Positions 1 through 7,756 are shown, numbered from the stretch's first letter. The stretch is 8,687 nt of DNA from Chloroflexia bacterium (GCA_013696045.1 JACCZH010000287.1:1-8687), one strand, 5' to 3'. The notes: a model not told the origin generated them from the sequence alone. Program-made: numbers and translations.

Positions 1-1278
1 GATCCTGTTAGAACCATCCTGGACGAAATCAGTGACGCGCTGTGCCTCGGCGTCTCGGTGCTCACCGGTGCGCCAATTCGTGACGCGTTGATGGTCACCC
101 GGGCTGCGAAGGCTCACCGGCCGGACCTTCCTGTGGTCTGGGGCGGCTGGCATACGTCGCTCTTTCCGATCGAGACGTTGGACGAACCTTCGATTGACAT
201 CACGGTCCAAGCTCAGGGCGAGGTGACGTTCGGCGAGATTGTTGATGCATTCGCCGCTGGCGAAACGCCCAACGGTATTCGAGGGACCAGCACACGAGTG
301 GATGGCCACGCCGTGCAACATCCGCCGCGCCCACTTACGAAATTGGACGACCTGCCGCGCCACAACTACGAGCTGATTCCCATGCAGCGCTATTTTGAGA
401 TCAAGGGCGAGCGACAACTCGACTATATCTCCTCGGCTGGCTGCAACTTCCGCTGTGCCTTTTGTGCCGACCCGTTCGTATACAACCGTCGCTGGGTAGC
501 TATCTCGCCGCCGAGGCTTGACGAGGAGATTGATGATCTCTGGCAGCGCTACCATTTCACCGAACTGGCATTTCAGGATGAGACGTTTTTTACGCACCCC
601 AAGCGAGTCTTTGCCATTGCGGAAGCGTTCGTGCAGCGTGGATCGCGGTTCACCTGGACAGCGACGATGCGTGCTGATCAGGGCTACCGCATGCCCGACG
701 ATGCCTTTGCGCTCTGTGTTCGTTCCGGACTGCGGCGAGTGATGATCGGTGTTGAGTCGGGATCACAGGAAATGCTTGATTGGATGGCCAAAGATGTCAC
801 CATGGAGCAGATTTTTCATTCGGCCGAGATGTGTGTCAGGCATGGCATCGGAGCGATCTTCCCGTTCATCGTCGGTTTCCCCAACGAGACGGACGCCAGC
901 GTGCGCGCATCCATGGCGACGATCAAGCGCCTGCGCGCGATGAGCCCTTTGTTCGAGACGCCGGTCTTCTATTTTAAGCCGTATCCGGGCTCGCGCATTA
1001 CCGAGGCGGTCGTGCGCGAGGGTTACAGGCTGCCGGAGACGCTTGAAGAATGGGCTGAATTCGACTTCATCGGCTCATCCGGCCCGTGGATGAGTCAGCA
1101 GAAACATGAGTTGATCGAGCGGTTCAAGTTCTATAACCGGTTTGCCTGGGGGGCCGAACACTGGTTCCGCCGTCCGTTACAGCAAGTCGCGCGCTGGCGC
1201 TGTGCGCATGAGTTCTACGACCTGCCCTTTGAAAAGGCGATCGTCGAGCGTCTCAAGCCGCAGCCGCAGCTATCCTAG
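1..1278 (+). CDS. B12-binding-domain radical SAM enzyme, 5' partial
   Basis: The reading frame is open from base 1 with no stop, so the gene starts upstream; 425 residues are visible and the first ATG/GTG codons in the window are internal. Numbering from base 1, the end of a cobalamin-binding Rossmann domain is seen first (VVWGGWH, Gly48-Gly49; QGE at 72-74). The radical SAM barrel follows, with its 4Fe-4S/SAM motif CX3CX2C at Cys148, Cys152 and Cys155 and the family-typical IGVESGS at 249-255. Family knowledge: such proteins (BchE, HpnP/HpnR, P-methylase types) use SAM and often cobalamin for C- or P-methylation or ring formation. The DxHxxG cobalamin motif is not visible, as is usual in this subgroup, but the extreme N-terminus is missing. 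The C-terminal part, including an LPETLEEW motif, resembles the radical SAM protein at 5203-6678. The substrate is unknown. It sits 41 bases before the next gene, probably in the same operon. Confidence 0.93.
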   Translation, partial: DPVRTILDEISDALCLGVSVLTGAPIRDALMVTRAAKAHRPDLPVVWGGWHTSLFPIETLDEPSIDITVQAQGEVTFGEIVDAFAAGETPNGIRGTSTRVDGHAVQHPPRPLTKLDDLPRHNYELIPMQRYFEIKGERQLDYISSAGCNFRCAFCADPFVYNRRWVAISPPRLDEEIDDLWQRYHFTELAFQDETFFTHPKRVFAIAEAFVQRGSRFTWTATMRADQGYRMPDDAFALCVRSGLRRVMIGVESGSQEMLDWMAKDVTMEQIFHSAEMCVRHGIGAIFPFIVGFPNETDASVRASMATIKRLRAMSPLFETPVFYFKPYPGSRITEAVVREGYRLPETLEEWAEFDFIGSSGPWMSQQKHELIERFKFYNRFAWGAEHWFRRPLQQVARWRCAHEFYDLPFEKAIVERLKPQPQLS

Positions 1279-1301
1279 GCGTTTACAGCGAGTCGAAGGG
1301 T

Positions 1302-1307
1302 AAGGAG
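1302..1307 (+). promoter_or_regulatory. Ribosome binding site for the gene at 1320
   Basis: AAGGAG lies in the 41-base gap after the upstream stop codon, 12 bases before the ATG at 1320. The spacing is longer than usual, but it is the only good Shine-Dalgarno match and supports that start. The gap shows no hairpin or promoter that would separate the two genes. Confidence 0.6.
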
Positions 1308-1319
1308 TGGGGCGACGAC

Positions 1320-2720
1320 ATGGATATATTGCTGACCCACGGGTATTGCCTCTATGAAGATCCGCATGAAATGAAGGTGATGAAGCCCTACCCACCGCTC
1401 GGGATTCTGTACATCTCGGCGCACCTTAAGGCGCAGGGCTTCGACGTGTCGGTGTACGACATGACGTTTAGTAACCTCGACGCCTTTCGCGAGTACCTCG
1501 AAAGCGAGCGCCCGCCTGTAGTGGGAATTTACAGCAACCTGATGACGCGCCCGCGCATTGTAAAGATGATCGATCTCTGCGCGTTGGCCGGCAGTCTGGT
1601 GGTCATCGGCGGTCCAGACTCGGCTAACTACCCGGAAGAATATCTGGAGCGCGGCGCAAACGTTATCGCGATCGGCGAAGGCGAACTGACGCTGGAGGAG
1701 CTGCTACCGCACCTTGCGCGTTACGGCCCTGACGGCATGGAACACATTCAGGGAATTGTCTTTCGTGACGGTGACGGCAATGTCGTGCGCACGCCGGAGC
1801 GTCCCTACATCGCCGACCTGAGCGCTCAACCGTTCCCGGATCGCAGGGCGATCGACATCAATCGCTACATGCAGACCTGGCGCGACAATCACGGCCAGGG
1901 TCCGGTGTCACTGATTACCGCGCGAGGCTGCCCGTACACGTGCAAGTGGTGCAGTCACGCCGTCTACGGTTACACCCACCGGCGTCGCACACCGGAGAAT
2001 GTGGCCGACGAGCTCGAGCTGATTATCGAGGAATACCAGCCCGACCTGGCGTGGTACGCCGACGATGTCTTCACCATCCATCGCAGCTGGTTTTTTCGGT
2101 ATGCCGAGGAGCTCAAACGGCGCGGCATTCGTATCCCTTTTGAGACAATCTCGCGTGAGGATCGTCTCAAAGAGGATATCGTCCAAACGCTGGAGGACAT
2201 GGGTTGTTTCCGCATCTGGATCGGTGCCGAGAGTGGCTCGCAGAAGATCCTGGACTTGATGAAGCGCAAGACCAAGGCCGAGCGTGTTATCGAGATGGTG
2301 CATCTTTTGAAGCAGCACGGCATTGAGGCCGGCATGTTTATCATGCTTGGTTACGATGGTGAAGAGACGGAGGATCTCCAGGCTTCGGTTGATCTTCTGA
2401 AGCGCTCGGACCCTGATTTGTTCTTGACGACGGTTGCCTATCCAATTAAAGGCACCCCGTATTACAAGGACGTGGCCGACCGGGTGATCGCGTTGAAATC
2501 GTGGGACGAAGGGTCCGATCGTGACTTCACAGTCGCTGGCCGGCATTCGCGACGCTACTATCAGCACGCGACACGGTGGATGGTAAACGAGGTCAATTTT
2601 CACAAGCAGCGCCAGTCCGAGCAGCGCAGTGTTCCGCGCCTTGCCAAGGCGTTCGTCAACGTCCAGCTTGGCCGTGCCGGCATGCGCCTGACGCAGCACG
2701 AGGTGGAAAGTGGTCAGTAG
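1320..2720 (+). CDS. B12-binding-domain radical SAM enzyme (complete)
   Basis: This 466-residue protein has the standard length and two-domain order of the BchE-like class. Residues 1-140 form the cobalamin-binding Rossmann domain: YPPLGILY near 24-31, which is the common opening of the class, then IGGPD with Gly97-Gly98, and GEGE at 119-122. No DxHxxG histidine-ligand motif is present. Residues about 195-390 form the radical SAM barrel with CPYTCKWC, giving Cys204, Cys208 and Cys211 as 4Fe-4S ligands, and IGAESGS at 301-307. Known members methylate unactivated carbons or phosphorus, or build or contract rings. The reaction and substrate here cannot be read from sequence. It differs from the other two B12-type enzymes of the window around the cluster and at the C-terminus, so a separate reaction is likely. 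Its stop overlaps the next gene's GTG start region by 11 bases, which suggests translational coupling. It is probably cytoplasmic, since no membrane segment or signal peptide is seen. Confidence 0.95.
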   Translation: MDILLTHGYCLYEDPHEMKVMKPYPPLGILYISAHLKAQGFDVSVYDMTFSNLDAFREYLESERPPVVGIYSNLMTRPRIVKMIDLCALAGSLVVIGGPDSANYPEEYLERGANVIAIGEGELTLEELLPHLARYGPDGMEHIQGIVFRDGDGNVVRTPERPYIADLSAQPFPDRRAIDINRYMQTWRDNHGQGPVSLITARGCPYTCKWCSHAVYGYTHRRRTPENVADELELIIEEYQPDLAWYADDVFTIHRSWFFRYAEELKRRGIRIPFETISREDRLKEDIVQTLEDMGCFRIWIGAESGSQKILDLMKRKTKAERVIEMVHLLKQHGIEAGMFIMLGYDGEETEDLQASVDLLKRSDPDLFLTTVAYPIKGTPYYKDVADRVIALKSWDEGSDRDFTVAGRHSRRYYQHATRWMVNEVNFHKQRQSEQRSVPRLAKAFVNVQLGRAGMRLTQHEVESGQ

Positions 2721-3534
2721 TTCAGTTACGCAGCAACGTCCGTCGCACCCGTTTGATGTGGTTGCGGCTGAGTATGATGCGGTGTTTACCGGGCGACTGC
2801 TTGGTCGCTGGTTGCGCGCAATGGTATGGCAGCGGCTCGCGGGTGCGTTCGAACCTGACCAGTATGTTCTGGAACTTGGCTGTGGCACAGGCGAAGACGC
2901 TACCTGGCTGGCTGGCCGCGGTGTGTTCGTTACGGCGACGGACGCCTCAGCCGCCATGCTGGAGTTGACTCGCGCCAAGGCCGATGCGGCAGGCGTAGGC
3001 GAGCGTGTTACCGTCGCCCAGCTCAATCTTGAAGAACTGCGAGCCGGTGTTGCGGCGCTCAATGAACGGTACGATGGCGTCGTCTCCAACTTCGGACCAG
3101 TTAATTGTGTCGAAAACCGCCAGGAGTTGGTTTCGACTCTTTCCGGGATCGTTCGGCCAGGCGGACGGGTCGTCGTTGTCGTGATGGGGCCGCTCTGCCC
3201 CTGGGAGATCGTCTGGCATCTGGGACATCGGGAGTTGCGCACCGCCATCCGGCGACTGCGGTCGGGGGCTGAGGCGCGTGTGGGTGAAGGCGGGATGGTG
3301 CGAGTCTGGTATCCATCCATCTTGCGTTTGCAAAGCGAGTTTGCGCCGCACTTCAAGGTATTGGAGTCCGCCGGCATAGGCTTGCTCCTGCCTCCTTCCG
3401 CGATGGCTGGTCTGGTCGATCGTGCTCCACGTTTCTTTGGTGTACTCGCGAGGCTTGATCGGCGGTTTGCCGGATCGCTCCCGTGGCGCTTGCTCAACGA
3501 TCATTATGTGCTGGTTCTGGAGCGGCTGTCATGA
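2710..3534 (+). CDS. Class I SAM-dependent methyltransferase
   Basis: A 274-residue protein with a class I (Rossmann) methyltransferase domain. It opens with FDVVAAEYDAVF (about 15-26), the usual lead-in helix. Motif I, VLELGCGTG, lies at 53-61, and an acidic residue in TDAS (Asp78) should bind the SAM ribose. YDGVVSNFGPVNCV follows at about 121-134, then a PGGR turn at 150-153. A post-domain region of about 110 residues, rich in Arg and Leu, probably forms the substrate lid. The GTG start at 2710 was chosen because it keeps the lead-in helix; a GAGGTGG stretch (2700-2706) sits just upstream, with unusually short spacing. The frame overlaps the previous gene by 11 bases and its stop overlaps the next ATG, so it lies in a coupled gene string. 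The methyl acceptor is unknown; O-, N- or C-methylation of the pathway product is possible. Confidence 0.93.
   Translation: MVSSSVTQQRPSHPFDVVAAEYDAVFTGRLLGRWLRAMVWQRLAGAFEPDQYVLELGCGTGEDATWLAGRGVFVTATDASAAMLELTRAKADAAGVGERVTVAQLNLEELRAGVAALNERYDGVVSNFGPVNCVENRQELVSTLSGIVRPGGRVVVVVMGPLCPWEIVWHLGHRELRTAIRRLRSGAEARVGEGGMVRVWYPSILRLQSEFAPHFKVLESAGIGLLLPPSAMAGLVDRAPRFFGVLARLDRRFAGSLPWRLLNDHYVLVLERLS
3519..3522 (+). promoter_or_regulatory. Ribosome binding site deciding the start at 3531
   Basis: GGAG ends 8 bases before the ATG at 3531. It supports that ATG, which overlaps the preceding TGA as ATGA, over an in-frame start 48 bases further upstream at 3483. Confidence 0.55.
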
Positions 3535-5219
3535 CCACCAGAAGTCACGATATTGGCACGCTAGATAGTCAACAGCTGATTCCCGGTACTCCATTTTCCT
3601 TTGCCTGCCCGCAGTGTCGCGGTGTGCTCGAGCGCCGGGGACCTGATGATTTCTACTGTTCCAATGACCGTCTTTCATTTCACCAGGTTGATGGCATCTG
3701 GAGGATGCTGCTCCATGAGCGCGCGGAGTATTTCGCCAAGTTCGTTCAAGATTACGAGACGGTGCGCTTTGAAGAGCGGCGTGGCGCTGACGATCCCCGC
3801 TATTACCAGTCTCTGCCCTTTGCAGATACTACCGGACGGTTCACCGAAGACTGGAGTATCCGCGCCACGAGCTTCCGCGCACTGCTGGCACGGGTTATCG
3901 AGCCGGCCGGAGGGCGGCTGGCGCGCCCAATGACGATTCTCGACATCGGAGCCGGCAACGGCTGGCTCTCCAACCACCTCGCCGGGCGAGGACACAATGT
4001 CGCGGCGGTGGACTTGCTGATCAATGAGGCAGACGGGCTCGGCACGCATGTCTACTACAACACCGCGTTCGTGCCGGTACAGGCTGAGTTCGACCGGCTG
4101 CCGTTCGCCAGCAGCCAGATTGACCTGGTTGTCTTCAATGGATCGCTGCACTATTCAACCGACTTCGCTGAGACACTGCGCGAGGCCTTACGAGTGCTGC
4201 GGCCCGGCGGACAACTGGCGATTGTGGATTCTCCGGTCTACCAGAGTGCGAGTAGTGGAGCGGCGATGGTGCGCGAGCGTGAAGAACAGTTCCGTCGCCT
4301 GTACGGATTCCCCTCCAATTCGACTCCGTCCGAAAACTTTCTGACGTTTTCCCGCTTGAAAGAGCTGGGTGCTGCGTTGAACCTCGAATGGCGGCTGATA
4401 CAGCCATTCTATAGTGTGAGTTGGGCTCTGCGTCCTTTGAAAGCCAGGCTACGCGGCCACCGGGAGCCAGCCAGGTTTCTGGTGATGGTCGGAACACGGC
4501 CTAGGCCTTGGAGTGGGACTGCCACCAGTCTCCAAACTGCGCTCGGCAAGCGCCTCGTGCGCTGGCGCTACCACCTCACCCAGCGGCGCCGCTACAACCG
4601 GCTTAGTCTGGAAGAGGTCACCGGGCGGCACATCGTCGTCCTGCCGGAGGTGTTCAACCCGAAGCTTCTACATAGCGGCGAGTTCCTGGCGAGTGTGCTG
4701 AACGACTGTCACATCCTGTCGGGAAGCACAGTGCTCGATATGGGAACCGGCAGCGGTATCGGAGCGGTGACTGCCGCGACCTGGGCGAGCCGGATTGTGG
4801 CGGTGGACATCAACCCACGGGCCGTGCGCTGCGCGCGGATCAACGTATTGCTCAACGAGGTCGAACACAAGATTGATGTGCGGCAGGGCGACTTGTTTGT
4901 TCCATTGCAAGGCGAGCGTTTTGACGTGGTGCTATTCAACCCGCCCTATTTTCGGGGCGCTCCTAACGACGCGCTCGACCATGCCTGGCGCTCGGTCGAT
5001 GTCGTTGAGCGCTTCGCCGCCGGTCTGCGCGATCACCTCACCGCGGACGGCTACGCGCTAATTGTGTTGTCGACGGAAGGTGACACCTCAGCCTTCCTGG
5101 AGTCATTCGAAATGAATAACTTCGACATAACAATTGCCAGGAAGCGCGACCTGCTACATGAGTCTCTCACCGTCTACCGGCTGACTGCGAAGGGGCGCTT
5201 CGATGCTGATTCTCTATAA
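3531..5219 (+). CDS. Fusion of zinc-ribbon, class I methyltransferase and NPPY (HemK/PrmC-like) methyltransferase
   Basis: A 562-residue protein; the start at 3531 is chosen for the ATGA overlap and GGAG site, while an upstream in-frame start at 3483 would add 16 residues lying inside the previous gene. Residues 26-45 look like a Trm112-like zinc ribbon (CPQC, Cys26/Cys29, and Cys43), but the expected fourth Cys reads Asp46. Domain 1 (about 110-325) is a class I methyltransferase with LDIGAGNG (137-144), acidic Asp161 and a PGGQ turn. Domain 2 (about 365-555) has VLDMGTGSG (401-409), VAVDIN with Asp426, and NPPY at 470-473. NPPY is the signature of enzymes that methylate planar nitrogens (PrmC/HemK and DNA or RNA amino methyltransferases), and VFNPKLLHSGEFLA before it resembles the entry to that fold. 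Two complete SAM sites in one chain suggest two methylations, or one active and one structural domain. The substrate is unknown. It overlaps the next gene by 17 bases. Confidence 0.92.
   Translation: MTTRSHDIGTLDSQQLIPGTPFSFACPQCRGVLERRGPDDFYCSNDRLSFHQVDGIWRMLLHERAEYFAKFVQDYETVRFEERRGADDPRYYQSLPFADTTGRFTEDWSIRATSFRALLARVIEPAGGRLARPMTILDIGAGNGWLSNHLAGRGHNVAAVDLLINEADGLGTHVYYNTAFVPVQAEFDRLPFASSQIDLVVFNGSLHYSTDFAETLREALRVLRPGGQLAIVDSPVYQSASSGAAMVREREEQFRRLYGFPSNSTPSENFLTFSRLKELGAALNLEWRLIQPFYSVSWALRPLKARLRGHREPARFLVMVGTRPRPWSGTATSLQTALGKRLVRWRYHLTQRRRYNRLSLEEVTGRHIVVLPEVFNPKLLHSGEFLASVLNDCHILSGSTVLDMGTGSGIGAVTAATWASRIVAVDINPRAVRCARINVLLNEVEHKIDVRQGDLFVPLQGERFDVVLFNPPYFRGAPNDALDHAWRSVDVVERFAAGLRDHLTADGYALIVLSTEGDTSAFLESFEMNNFDITIARKRDLLHESLTVYRLTAKGRFDADSL
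5189..5195 (+). promoter_or_regulatory. Ribosome binding site for the gene at 5203
   Basis: GAAGGGG ends 7 bases before the ATG at 5203, inside the end of the preceding coding region. It supports that ATG and the 17-base gene overlap. Confidence 0.6.
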
Positions 5220-6678
5220 CCCGCAGAGTACGGCCAGTGGCAAACGGGTGCTGCCGATGTCGTTGCTTGCCGTTGGCGCGGCGCTTGAGGGCGTGCATGA
5301 TTATATGATCGTCGACGGCAATCTCATTCCCGATCCGGTCGCCGCGATTGACCGTTCCATACGCGAGACCGGGGCCGACATCCTTGCCGTGACCGTTATG
5401 CCCGGACCTCAGATCAGTCACGCCGTGCCGCAATGTCGCGAACTTAAAGGGATGCACCCAGACCTGACAATTGTCTGGGGCGGGTACTTTCCGACGCAGC
5501 ATTACGACGTCTGTCTGCGGGCCGAGTACGTTGACTATGTGGTGCGGGGGCACGGCGAGATCGTGTTCAAGGCGTTAATTGATGCTCTGCGGAATGGCAC
5601 GGATCCAACGTGTATCCAGGGGCTTGCCTTTCGGCGCCCAGAAACCGGCGAGATCACGTCCAATGACATGGCGCCGATTCCGCATCCCAATCGACTGCCG
5701 GATTTCCCTTATCACCGCATTGACGTACCAAGCTATGTTCGTCCGACGTTCCTGGGCAAGCGCACTCTGGCGCACCATTCCAGTTACGGCTGTCCATTCC
5801 ACTGCAACTTCTGCGCTGTAGTAAATATGGTGGGCGGCCGCTGGATGGCGCAGTCGTCGGAGCGCACCGCTGGCGTGGTGCGGAGCTTTGTCGACCAGTG
5901 GGGCGTGGACGCGGTTGAATTCTATGACAACAACTTCTTTGTGCATGAGAAGCGCACGGCCGATTTCGCCGAACGCATTATGGATCTCAATCTGAGCTGG
6001 TGGGGGGAAGGGCGCATCGACACGCTGCTCAAATACTCCGATCGTTCCTGGGAGCTGATGCGCGACAGCGGATTGAAGATGGTGTTCCTTGGCGCCGAAT
6101 CCGGTTCCGACGAAACACTGCTTCTGATGAATAAGGGCGGTACAGCCTCGACCGGAAAGACGCTGGAGATCGCGCGCAAGATGAAGCACTACGGAGTCGT
6201 GCCGGAATTCTCGTTTGTGCTGGGCAATCCGCCGGACCCCGAAGCGGACGTGCACGGCACGATGGAGTTTATTCGCAAGGTGAAACGTGTGAATCCCGAC
6301 GTCGAAATCATCCTGTACATGTATACGCCGGTGCCCTTGGCCGGCGAGCTCTACGATCAGGCCAAAGCGCGCGGTTTCAAGTTCCCGGAAACGCTGGAAG
6401 CCTGGATCGATCCCGAGTGGCAAGACTTCCTGCAACGCCGTAGTGCACAGGTGCCTTGGATGGAAGATCCTTTGAGGCGTGAAATACAAAACTTTGAGCG
6501 CGTTCTGAACGCTTATTATCCAACCTCAACCGACCCGAAACTCACCGGCGTGTGGCGTCTGGTGCTCAAGGCCGCCAGCGCGGGACGATACCACCTGCGT
6601 TTGTATGGCAACCCGATCGAGCTGCGGGCATTGCATAAGGTTTTGGCCTACCAGCGGCCCGAGACGAGCGGATTCTAG
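5203..6678 (+). CDS. B12-binding-domain radical SAM enzyme (complete, related to the gene at 1-1278)
   Basis: A 491-residue protein starting MLILYNPQ, a typical opening of the class. The cobalamin-binding Rossmann domain covers about residues 1-140: IVWGGYF with Gly93-Gly94, then VVRGHGE ending at 119. The DxHxxG motif is absent. The radical SAM barrel begins near 185 with CPFHCNFC (Cys197, Cys201, Cys204), followed by FYDNNFF near 247 and LGAESGS at 296-302. The C-terminal FPETLEAW and downstream helices resemble those of the first gene in the window, so the two probably arose by duplication and may act on related substrates or at successive steps. Known relatives catalyse C-methylation, methylthiolation-like or cyclisation chemistry; which applies here cannot be seen. 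It overlaps the preceding methyltransferase gene by 17 bases and lies 31 bases before the next radical SAM gene. It is predicted cytoplasmic. Confidence 0.95.
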   Translation: MLILYNPQSTASGKRVLPMSLLAVGAALEGVHDYMIVDGNLIPDPVAAIDRSIRETGADILAVTVMPGPQISHAVPQCRELKGMHPDLTIVWGGYFPTQHYDVCLRAEYVDYVVRGHGEIVFKALIDALRNGTDPTCIQGLAFRRPETGEITSNDMAPIPHPNRLPDFPYHRIDVPSYVRPTFLGKRTLAHHSSYGCPFHCNFCAVVNMVGGRWMAQSSERTAGVVRSFVDQWGVDAVEFYDNNFFVHEKRTADFAERIMDLNLSWWGEGRIDTLLKYSDRSWELMRDSGLKMVFLGAESGSDETLLLMNKGGTASTGKTLEIARKMKHYGVVPEFSFVLGNPPDPEADVHGTMEFIRKVKRVNPDVEIILYMYTPVPLAGELYDQAKARGFKFPETLEAWIDPEWQDFLQRRSAQVPWMEDPLRREIQNFERVLNAYYPTSTDPKLTGVWRLVLKAASAGRYHLRLYGNPIELRALHKVLAYQRPETSGF

Positions 6679-6695
6679 CTGGATCAGCGACCTAG

Positions 6696-6703
6696 AAAGA
6701 AGG
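6696..6703 (+). promoter_or_regulatory. Ribosome binding site deciding the GTG start at 6710
   Basis: AAAGAAGG ends 6 bases before GTG 6710, which is ideal spacing. Neither the in-frame ATG at 6605, inside the preceding gene, nor the later ATG at 6773 has a comparable site. Confidence 0.65.
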
Positions 6704-6709
6704 CATCCC

Positions 6710-7756
6710 GTGCTCTCACCGATCGAGATTTCAAAGCGTCAGCGAACGCGCTCGACACACCGCATACACACGATGCCGGTTCTTATCCTTATGGCCCACA
6801 GCCGTTGCAACTGTCGTTGCGTCATGTGCGATATATGGCGCGCGAATCGAAATGGTCAGGAGATCTCACGCGAGACTCTTGAGCGGCATCTCGATACCTT
6901 CCGGCGGCTCAACGTGCAGTGGGTGGTGTTATCAGGCGGCGAGGCGCTGATGCACTCGAACCTCTGGTCGTTGTGCGAGGCGCTGAAGACACTGGACGTT
7001 AAAATCACGTTGCTCTCCACCGGATTGCTCCTCAAACGGCATGTCGGCGACGTTGTGCGATGGTGCGACGAGGTAACGGTCTCGCTGGACGGCAGTCAGG
7101 CGGTGCATGACGCGATTCGCAGAGTGCCGCGAGCGTTTGAGAAGCTGGCTGAAGGCGTTGGGGCGCTCAAAGATCTGGCCCCGGAGTTCCCGGTAAATGC
7201 TCGCTGCGTCATCCAACGTCAAAATTACGTTGACCTGCCGCACATCATTGACGCGGCGCACGCAATCGGGCTGGACGGCATCTCCTTTCTGTCAGTCGAT
7301 ATCTCATCGACAGCGTTTAACCGTCCGCTGCCGTGGGGTGATGAACGAGTTGACGATGTCGCGCTGAGTCCTAACGAGACAACTGAGTTCGAGCGCCTGG
7401 TCGAGCGCACTATAGAAACCCATGCGCGCGACTTCGAATCGGGATTCGTGGCTGAGAGCCCCGACAAGTTGCGGCGGCTTCCGCGCTACTTCGCGGCCAT
7501 CAACGGCGAGGGCGACTATCCGACGACGGTCTGCAACGCGCCCTGGGTATCCACCGTCATCGAAACCGACGGCACGGTGCGTCCCTGCTTCTTCCATCAT
7601 TCACTCGGAAACGTTCACGAGCAGCCGCTCGAAGAGATCATCAACTCCCCGGACGCTGTCGCCTTTCGCCGGTCCCTCGACGTCAACAAGAATCCTATCT
7701 GCCGCAAGTGTGTCTGCACCCTGTACCTCGGGCGGACAACTCCGGTTGGCGCATAA
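6710..7756 (+). CDS. Radical SAM enzyme with twitch/SPASM-like C-terminal cysteine domain
   Basis: A 348-residue protein when started at GTG 6710, supported by the ribosome binding site; an ATG at 6605 would add 35 unlikely residues in a frame overlapping the preceding gene. There is no B12 domain. The 4Fe-4S/SAM motif is CNCRCVMC (ligands Cys33, Cys37, Cys40; Cys35 is extra), followed by the SAM-binding SGGE at 75-78 and a TVSLDG strand. The C-terminus carries CX12GX4C (Cys275, Cys293) and then CRKCVC (Cys331, Cys334, Cys336). This matches the first half of a SPASM domain or a twitch domain, which binds one auxiliary iron-sulfur cluster. Relatives include anaerobic sulfatase maturases, peptide-modifying enzymes and MoaA-like or dehydrogenase-type enzymes acting on small molecules. 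No precursor peptide is visible nearby, so a small-molecule or lipid-linked substrate is as likely as a peptide. It lies 31 bases after the preceding gene and is probably in the same operon. Confidence 0.92.
   Translation: MLSPIEISKRQRTRSTHRIHTMPVLILMAHSRCNCRCVMCDIWRANRNGQEISRETLERHLDTFRRLNVQWVVLSGGEALMHSNLWSLCEALKTLDVKITLLSTGLLLKRHVGDVVRWCDEVTVSLDGSQAVHDAIRRVPRAFEKLAEGVGALKDLAPEFPVNARCVIQRQNYVDLPHIIDAAHAIGLDGISFLSVDISSTAFNRPLPWGDERVDDVALSPNETTEFERLVERTIETHARDFESGFVAESPDKLRRLPRYFAAINGEGDYPTTVCNAPWVSTVIETDGTVRPCFFHHSLGNVHEQPLEEIINSPDAVAFRRSLDVNKNPICRKCVCTLYLGRTTPVGA

Noticed and set aside
1279..1319. Possible precursor-peptide or small gene in the gap between the first two genes
   Set aside because: The gap is 41 bases and holds only a ribosome binding site. 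The other gaps (31 and 81 bases) likewise contain no credible small coding frame.
1908..3497. A 529-codon open frame on the minus strand opposite the second radical SAM gene and the methyltransferase gene
   Set aside because: It crosses the junction of two well-supported genes, its translation is rich in Arg, Ser, Pro and Thr with no recognisable motif, and long antisense frames are expected opposite GC-rich coding sequence.
5575..6489. A 304-codon minus-strand open frame opposite the third B12 radical SAM gene
   Set aside because: The translation has no domain-like pattern and is fully explained as the antisense shadow of a gene with clear catalytic motifs.
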